Of a stretch of DNA of 38,461 bases, positions 33,181 to 38,461 are shown in pieces. Source of the DNA: Bacteroidales bacterium. Lineage in GTDB: Bacteria; Bacteroidota; Bacteroidia; Bacteroidales; Marinilabiliaceae. A model generated the notes under the pieces. That model was not told the DNA's origin and did not search any database. It was given only the letters and a program-made list of their open reading frames with translations. The stretch is from NCBI GenBank assembly GCA_012838865.1, contig DUOK01000270.1:1-38461 (forward strand), read 5' to 3'. The stretch's first letter is position 1; every line of letters starts with the position of its first letter. Position numbers and translations under genes: made by a program.

Positions 33181-34107
33181 ATGAAACATTTCAGCCTTAA
33201 AGCCACCCTTTTACTTGCGCTTCCCCTTATGCTGTTTTCCTATGGCTGCAGCCAATGTCAGCGTGATGGTTCTGAAAACCAAACAGCTCGTGATATCATG
33301 CAATCGGTAACCATCGATGAGCAATTGTTGGCCGATTTCAATAAATCCAAACTGATATTTTATTCTCTGCCTTCGCCCCTGGAAACGGCTATGCTCATTA
33401 AGCGGGCAGGGGCTGCCTTTAATCCCGACCTGCTCAATGATGTCAATGCCGCATCGCGCTACGACACCAATGCGCGCATGGCCCTTAATTTGGGCATATA
33501 CAGCGCCGACATGAGTTATTCCAGCCTTTTTGATCAAACCCAAAGCACCCTCAACTTTATGGGCGCTGCCCGTCAGTTGGCCGAGCGTTTGGGCGTTATG
33601 GAAGCCATTGATGAAGGCACCATTCGTCGCCTCGAGGAAAATATGAACAACCGGGAGGTGGTCATGGACATTATCTCAGAAACCTTTATGAATTCCAATG
33701 CCTACCTCACCGAGCAGGACCGGCCCGCCATTGCGGTAATGGTATTGCTGGGCGGCTGGGTGGAAGGTCTTTATCTGGCGACCCAGCTCACCGAAGGCGA
33801 ACTGGAAGGCAACCCTGAGCTGATAGACCGCATTGTTTATCAGAAGCTCTCCTTGCTGACCCTGATTAATCTGATGGAGACCCACAGCAGTAACGAAGAT
33901 ATCGCGCGACTCCTGGTGGATATGCAAGCGCTTATGGCTATTTACGATGAAGTGAAAATCATCACCACAGCCGATGTCGAAGCAGAAACCCACCCCGAAG
34001 AAAGAATGACCATTTTACGCTCGCAAGCCGAGACTTTCATCAGTCAGGAAACACTTAATAAGTTGGTCAGCCACGTAGCCGCGCTCAGAGCCGGTTTCGT
34101 TTCCTGA
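33181..34107 (+). CDS. Lipoprotein of unknown function
   Basis: This 308-aa protein begins with a lipoprotein signal: a hydrophobic stretch ending in FSYGC, with Cys23 as the likely lipidated residue. The mature part is almost entirely helical. It has the phrases IFYSLPSPLETAMLIKRAG and LGIYSADMSY and no known catalytic motif. I do not recognise a named family, though it reads like a conserved Bacteroidota surface or periplasmic lipoprotein. The secreted protein gene at 34136 follows 28 nt later, probably in the same transcript. Confidence 0.8.
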   Translation: MKHFSLKATLLLALPLMLFSYGCSQCQRDGSENQTARDIMQSVTIDEQLLADFNKSKLIFYSLPSPLETAMLIKRAGAAFNPDLLNDVNAASRYDTNARMALNLGIYSADMSYSSLFDQTQSTLNFMGAARQLAERLGVMEAIDEGTIRRLEENMNNREVVMDIISETFMNSNAYLTEQDRPAIAVMVLLGGWVEGLYLATQLTEGELEGNPELIDRIVYQKLSLLTLINLMETHSSNEDIARLLVDMQALMAIYDEVKIITTADVEAETHPEERMTILRSQAETFISQETLNKLVSHVAALRAGFVS

Positions 34108-34135
34108 GGGCTGCACCATACCGATGCAAGGAAAA

Positions 34136-34591
34136 ATGCAGAAACTCAGTTCAAAAATTTCTTTACTGCTCCTCCTGCTTATAGCGGGATTTGGCCTGCA
34201 GGCGCAATCGCCTTGCCTCGCTTTTGCCCGCAACATAGCCAAGCCCCTTTTGGGGGATTTTATGCACGATGGCAACTACAACGCCACTTATTTGGAAGAA
34301 GGCGAGAGTGCCGAATTGTACAAGACCTTTTACGAGGGACAATCCTACCGCCTGGTGGTATCGGTGGTGGACCAATTGCCCAATGCCAGGGTGCGACTGC
34401 TCGACAGTAAACGCAATGTGGTATTCGACAACGCCAATTATGAGCTGGCTCCCGTGTGGGATTTTGTGGCAGAGAGTACCGGTACCATGATTGTTCAGAT
34501 CAGGTTGCCAGATCCGGCCGACGACGCCAACATTGTTGGCGGTTGCATCGCCATCCTGTTTGGGGTGGAAAATACGGGGCGCCGTCGTTGA
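34136..34591 (+). CDS. Small secreted protein of unknown function (paralogue of 22370-22801)
   Basis: This 151-aa exported protein has a signal peptide (ISLLLLLLIAGFGLQAQ). The mature part matches the 22370 protein in order and spacing: EEGESAE against TGEEVAE, GQSYRLVV against GNIYRVVL, LLDSKRN against LYDTNRN, APVWDF against SPSWDF, and a closing ILFGV. I start at the ATG at 34136 because AAGGA precedes it; the ATG at 34124 in the ORF track is possible. It ends 22 nt from convergent uvrA, with no visible terminator between them. Confidence 0.75.
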   Translation: MQKLSSKISLLLLLLIAGFGLQAQSPCLAFARNIAKPLLGDFMHDGNYNATYLEEGESAELYKTFYEGQSYRLVVSVVDQLPNARVRLLDSKRNVVFDNANYELAPVWDFVAESTGTMIVQIRLPDPADDANIVGGCIAILFGVENTGRRR

Positions 34592-34613
34592 TCCCCATTT
34601 TTTCCAAAGATTA

Positions 34614-37421
34614 TTATCCTTTTAAATAAGGCGCCAGATACTGACCGGTATAAGAGGCCGGTATATTGAGGAGCGCTTCAGGCGTTCCCTCAAAGACCAA
34701 ATGGCCCCCTTCCTTTCCACCCTCGGGACCCAGGTCGATCAGGTAGTCGGCCGATTTGATTACCTCCATATTGTGTTCCACCACCACCACCGAATGGCCT
34801 TTCTCAATAAGGGCAGAAAAGGCCTTCAGTAGTTTGGCAATATCATGGAAATGGAGCCCTGTGGTTGGTTCATCAAAAATAAACAAGGTAGGCGCTGTTT
34901 TTTCCAGGGCCAGGAAAGAAGCAAGTTTCACCCTTTGACTTTCCCCGCCACTTAAAGTGCTCGAAGCCTGTCCCATTTTCACATAGCCCAGGCCCACCTC
35001 AGCCAGCGGTTGTAAACGATTAACCAGTCGACGCGCAGTAGCCCCCGCGCTTTCGGAGAAAAAGGCAATGGCTTCGTCTATGGTCATATTCAGTATGTCA
35101 CTTACATCACAACCACGATGTTTGATTTCCAACACCTCTTCCTTAAAGCGTTTTCCCTTACAACTTTCGCAGGTCAGCACCAGGTCGGCCATAAATTGCA
35201 TTTCCACCTTTATGCTGCCTTCGCCCTGGCACTCTTCACAACGCCCGCCTTCTACATTGAAGGAAAAGTGCGCCGGTTTCAGGCCCTCTGCCTTCGCCTG
35301 CTTTTCGTCCGACATCAGTTTACGTACCTCGTCCCAGGCCTTTAAGTAGGTCGCCGGATTGGAGCGAGAAGATTTGCCGATGGGATTCTGGTCGATAAAC
35401 TCCACCTCACTTATGGCCGCTACATCGCCCTTCAGCAGGTCAAAATCGCCGGTTTTGTCGGCAAAACCGCCTTTTAATTTCTTGAGTGCAGGGTAGAGGA
35501 TCTTCTTTACCAGGGAGGATTTCCCCGAACCACTGACCCCCGTGATGACCGTCAGTACATTCAGCGGCACGCTAACGTTGATGTTCTTTAAGTTGTTTTC
35601 GCGTGCGCCCATTATTTTAATCGATGCCGAGAAGGTGCGCCTGGAGGTGGGGACCGGCAACTGTCGTGTGCCCGTAAGGTATTGGGTGGTGAGACTCTCA
35701 GGTACCGAGGCCAGGTTGGCAAAAGGACCCTGAAAAACCACTTCGCCACCGTGTTGACCGGCAGCGGGACCAATATCAATCAAATCGTCGCAGGCGCGTA
35801 TGATGTCCTCGTCGTGCTCCACCACCACCACTGTATTGCCAAGTTGTTGCAGACGGCGCAGCACCTCAATAAGCAAATGGGTATCGCGGGAGTGCAGACC
35901 AATGCTTGGCTCATCGAGGATGTAGAGTGAGCCAACCAGACTGCTGCCCAGGGAGGTGGCCAGATTGATGCGTTGGCTTTCTCCCCCCGATAGCGTCGAA
36001 CTCAGGCGGTTGAGGGTCAGGTAACCCAGGCCCACCTTCACCAGAAAATCCAGGCGGTTGTTTATCTCGGTCAACAAGCGGCGCGCCACCTCCAGGTCGT
36101 GCTGTTCGGGCTTAAAAGCTGCAAAAAACTGCTGCAGTTCATCTACCGGCAGAGTCACCAGTTCGTGAATACTGCGGCCGTTTACTTTAACCCAGCCCGC
36201 TTCCTTGCGCAGGCGGGTGCCTCCGCAATCGGGACAGGTCGTTTTTCCCCGGTAACGGGCCAGCATTACCCGGTTCTGTATCTTGTAGAGCTTTTGCTCC
36301 AGGTGCTCAAAAAAAGCATCCAGGCCATGAAAATAGCTGTTGCCCGTCCACAATAAACGACGCTGCTCCGGGGTCAATTCGTAGTAGGGGACATGTACCG
36401 GAAAATCGAACTTGTGCGCATTGCGCACCAGTTGGTTCTTCCATTCGCTCAGCTTATCTCCCCGCCAGCAGGCCACCGCATCCTCGTAAATCGACCGGTT
36501 TTTGTCCGGAATCACCAGATCCTCGTCGATACCAATAACGCTCCCGAAACCTTCGCAACGGGGACAGGCGCCCAGGGGACTGTTGAAAGCAAAAAGATGT
36601 TCATTGGGTTCCTCAAAGGTGATGCCATCGGCCTCAAAGCGGTTGGAGAAGCGCCGGGCCTCCGGCGCCTCTTTGCCGTAGGTCTTTATGATACATTCGC
36701 CCCGGCCTTCGTAAAAAGCCGTCTGTACCGAGTCGGCCATCCTCGAAAGGGTATCGCTGTCCCCGGCATTCACCGCCAGTCGGTCAATCAGCAAAAGAAT
36801 TTCCGCACAGCGGGCCCCCTCAGCATCCAGATAATCTTCTATGGCTACAAATTCATTGTTTTGTTCTATGCGACTGAAGCCCTGCTTGGCCAGCAAGGCC
36901 AAATGCTCCTCGCACGACCTCCCCTCAGGAGGTAATACCGGCGCCAGAATGGCCAGGCGGGTCCCTTCTTCCAGCTGCTCCATGTACCTGACCACATCCA
37001 TAACCTGATGGCGGCGCACTTCCTTACCCGAAACCGGGGAAATGGTGCGGCCAATACGGGCGAAGAGCAATTTTAGATAATCGTATATCTCGGTAGAGGT
37101 GCCCACCGTAGAACGGGGGTTGCGGGTATTTACTTTTTGCTCAATGGCAATGGCCGGGGGGATGCCCTTAATGTAGTCCACTTCCGGTTTGTCGATGCGC
37201 CCTAAAAACTGCCGGGCGTAGGCACTCAGACTCTCCACGTAGCGGCGCTGGCCCTCGGCGTACAAAGTGTCGAAGGCCAGGGAACTTTTGCCCGAGCCCG
37301 AAACCCCGGTGATGACCACGAAGCGGTTGCGTGGAATATCGAGAGAAATGTTTTTAAGGTTGTGTACACGGGCACCCTTTATCAGGATGTGGGTATGTGC
37401 GTTGGCCTTGGTAAGCGTCAT
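34614..37421 (-). CDS. uvrA: UvrABC excinuclease subunit A
   Basis: This 935-aa DNA-damage-recognition ATPase finds helix-distorting lesions and loads UvrB. Two ABC modules are present, each with Walker [10 protein letters not shown], signature LSGGESQR and Walker B (ILDEP and IFDEP). Zinc-binding CxxC pairs occur at CPRC, CPDC, CEEC and [23 protein letters not shown] is diagnostic of UvrA. I start at the ATG at 37421 (MTLTKAN), since the 14 extra codons in the ORF track begin near the -7 box. It appears to be a single-gene transcript. Confidence 0.97.
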   Translation of the reverse strand: MTLTKANAHTHILIKGARVHNLKNISLDIPRNRFVVITGVSGSGKSSLAFDTLYAEGQRRYVESLSAYARQFLGRIDKPEVDYIKGIPPAIAIEQKVNTRNPRSTVGTSTEIYDYLKLLFARIGRTISPVSGKEVRRHQVMDVVRYMEQLEEGTRLAILAPVLPPEGRSCEEHLALLAKQGFSRIEQNNEFVAIEDYLDAEGARCAEILLLIDRLAVNAGDSDTLSRMADSVQTAFYEGRGECIIKTYGKEAPEARRFSNRFEADGITFEEPNEHLFAFNSPLGACPRCEGFGSVIGIDEDLVIPDKNRSIYEDAVACWRGDKLSEWKNQLVRNAHKFDFPVHVPYYELTPEQRRLLWTGNSYFHGLDAFFEHLEQKLYKIQNRVMLARYRGKTTCPDCGGTRLRKEAGWVKVNGRSIHELVTLPVDELQQFFAAFKPEQHDLEVARRLLTEINNRLDFLVKVGLGYLTLNRLSSTLSGGESQRINLATSLGSSLVGSLYILDEPSIGLHSRDTHLLIEVLRRLQQLGNTVVVVEHDEDIIRACDDLIDIGPAAGQHGGEVVFQGPFANLASVPESLTTQYLTGTRQLPVPTSRRTFSASIKIMGARENNLKNINVSVPLNVLTVITGVSGSGKSSLVKKILYPALKKLKGGFADKTGDFDLLKGDVAAISEVEFIDQNPIGKSSRSNPATYLKAWDEVRKLMSDEKQAKAEGLKPAHFSFNVEGGRCEECQGEGSIKVEMQFMADLVLTCESCKGKRFKEEVLEIKHRGCDVSDILNMTIDEAIAFFSESAGATARRLVNRLQPLAEVGLGYVKMGQASSTLSGGESQRVKLASFLALEKTAPTLFIFDEPTTGLHFHDIAKLLKAFSALIEKGHSVVVVEHNMEVIKSADYLIDLGPEGGKEGGHLVFEGTPEALLNIPASYTGQYLAPYLKG

Positions 37422-37451
37422 AGTGCAGGATGCTTCAAATGAAATTTCGTG

Positions 37452-37459
37452 CAAAGATA
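37452..37459 (-). promoter_or_regulatory. -7 box for uvrA
   Basis: The minus strand reads TATCTTTG, an exact TAnnTTTG match, 31 nt before the uvrA ATG. No -33 TTG at good distance and no obvious LexA-type box were seen. The remaining gap to 37623 is A/T-rich and has no exact plus-strand -7 box for the sigma factor gene; a TTGACA at 37535-37540 is noted. Confidence 0.5.
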
Positions 37460-37623
37460 CCAAACAAAATCCATTTGTGAAGGTCCCGGCCTTTACAGCA
37501 AAAAGTATTATTCTGAAGCAAAATTTGTTTTTATTGACATTTTTTTATTTATTCGTGGTCTCAAACATTTAAAACGCCATTGCCTATTGAAACAGTTTTA
37601 CAAGTTATCTATTCAGATTTGTT

Positions 37624-38217
37624 ATGACAGATTTAATCAAGCTGTCGGACGAAGAACTTGTAAAAAGTTTCGTTTCCGGTAAAAAGAAATGCTTTGATGT
37701 GTTGCTCGAACGACACAAGCAAAAGGTGTTTTCCTATATTTTTATGATGGTTCGAAAGGAGGAACTCACCGAAGATCTCTTTCAGGATACTTTTGTGAAG
37801 GTGTACCATACCTTGCAGGACGGGCGCTACGCCGAAAATGGGCGTTTTGTGTCCTGGGTGATGCGTATTGCCCACAATTTAATCATCGACCATTTTAGGC
37901 GTCAGAAACATTTTCCGGTGGTTTACAACGACGATCATGCACGCGATTTATTCAATCATCCCCGCTACTCAGACCAGACCATTGAAGACCAAATGGTGAT
38001 GGAGGAGGTGTTGAAGGATGTGTCGGAACTTGTAGAACTGCTGCCCGATAATCAGCGCGAAGTGGTAAAGATGCGCCATTATATGGGCCTGAGCTTTAAA
38101 GAGATTGCCGACGAGACCAATGTGAGCATCAATACCGCCCTGGGCCGTATGCGCTATGCACTGATTAATTTACGCAGGATGATGGAGGAACGCTCTTGCA
38201 GTCTTTCGGTTTTTTAA
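37624..38217 (+). CDS. ECF-like sigma-70 family RNA polymerase sigma factor
   Basis: This 197-aa sigma factor has region 2 (about residues 25-95, with EDLFQDTFVKVY and FVSWVMRIAHNLIIDHFRR, which bind core polymerase and the -10 DNA) and region 4 (about 130-185, with LPDNQREVVKMRHYMGLSFKEIADETNVSINTALGR, cut here into shorter recognisable parts such as MGLSFKEIA). Regions 1 and 3 are absent, as in extracytoplasmic-function sigma factors. No anti-sigma factor is immediately downstream; the next ORF is partial and unrecognised. A strict ECF group cannot be assigned from reading alone. Confidence 0.9.
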   Translation: MTDLIKLSDEELVKSFVSGKKKCFDVLLERHKQKVFSYIFMMVRKEELTEDLFQDTFVKVYHTLQDGRYAENGRFVSWVMRIAHNLIIDHFRRQKHFPVVYNDDHARDLFNHPRYSDQTIEDQMVMEEVLKDVSELVELLPDNQREVVKMRHYMGLSFKEIADETNVSINTALGRMRYALINLRRMMEERSCSLSVF

Positions 38218-38277
38218 TAAGAAACATACTAAGCAGTGGATTTTGGCGTTTAAGAAAGAGATTAGCGCCAAACTTGC

Positions 38278-38461
38278 ATGAAACATTTTACCGAAGGACA
38301 GCTGGAACTACTTAACAGAAAAGGTAAACAGTTCAGAAAGATGCTGTTGCCCCTGACGGACGAAGATCTCCGTAATCTGTTTCCGAGCCCCTCCACCGAA
38401 ACAATCCGTAAACTCAAATACAAAATAGCTCGCATAGAGCGTTTGCGCAGGGCCCGTAATT
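38278..38461 (+). CDS. Partial CDS, unknown small basic protein
   Basis: An ATG at 38278 opens a frame with no stop to the window end (61 complete codons). It begins MKHFTEGQLELLNRKG and is rich in Lys/Arg and predicted helix (RKLKYKIARIERLRRARN near the end). It starts 60 nt after the sigma factor stop and is too short for the ORF track. I do not recognise it. It could be a regulator of the sigma factor, but nothing visible proves that. Confidence 0.5.
   Translation, partial: MKHFTEGQLELLNRKGKQFRKMLLPLTDEDLRNLFPSPSTETIRKLKYKIARIERLRRARN

Noticed and set aside
37535-37540. TTGACA as a sigma-70 type -35 box for the sigma factor gene
   Set aside because: No TATAAT follows at 16-18 nt, Bacteroidota use a different consensus, and the region is A/T-rich enough for chance matches.
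1-38461. CRISPR arrays, prophage, insertion sequences or restriction systems
   Set aside because: No repeat-spacer pattern, transposase, integrase or phage structural gene was seen. All large ORFs are housekeeping or regulatory.

Overview
The window looks like a chromosomal core segment from a member of the Bacteroidota, probably the Bacteroidales/Marinilabiliales side. No phage, IS or CRISPR is visible. The evidence for Bacteroidota is: DUF3822 next to rsmD, SiaB/SiaC-type proteins, a short lysine-type SerA in a serC-serA-DUF1015 cluster, almost no Shine-Dalgarno sequences, and many genes preceded by the Bacteroidota -7 box TAnnTTTG, several with a TTG at -33.

Layout. 1-330: two identical tRNA-Asp(GTC) genes with a strong promoter and terminator. 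387-2415 (minus): a three-gene operon (pilin-like membrane protein, DUF3822, rsmD), divergent from a RecD-like helicase (2504-3925). 3994-9139 (minus): a five-gene nucleotide-sugar operon in transcription order uxs, rfbA, rfbC, rfbD, pgm. It makes UDP-xylose and most of the dTDP-rhamnose pathway but has no rfbB. 9378-12556: rpsA, a STAS protein and rnz. 12652-14181: guaA. 14279-15886: an S41 protease. 15937-18018: pnuC, a NadR-type kinase and cysE. 18179-19129: siaB-siaC. 19197-22801 (minus): a secreted small protein followed by a large ABCG-like transporter with extra N-terminal domains. 23053-25626: clpB. 25645-26438 (minus): Hpt and STAS. 26611-27702: gcvT. 27853-31960: serC, serA, DUF1015 and a YggS-type PLP protein. 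32011-32997: a dihydroorotate-dehydrogenase-like flavoprotein. 33181-34591: a lipoprotein and a second copy of the secreted small protein family. 34614-37421 (minus): uvrA. 37624-end: an ECF-like sigma factor and the start of an unknown gene.

Themes. One-carbon/serine metabolism (serC, serA, gcvT, PLP homeostasis) and envelope sugar synthesis are coherent pathways. Partner-switching or phosphorelay parts (two STAS proteins, SiaB kinase, SiaC, Hpt) are scattered over 15 kb without a visible phosphatase or output.

The points most worth a second look are: (i) a canonical intrinsic terminator inside the rnz coding sequence whose stem arms are identical to those of the tRNA-Asp terminator; (ii) a promoter plus terminator-like hairpin between serC and serA; (iii) a two-member family of small secreted proteins of unknown function; (iv) DUF1015 with a ParB/SerK-like DGHHR motif beside serA; (v) a DHODH-like protein without the catalytic cysteine; (vi) inverted repeats placed like operators at the uxs-rfb and clpB promoters; and (vii) a pilin-like protein paired with DUF3822. 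All assignments come from reading the sequence; no database search was run.
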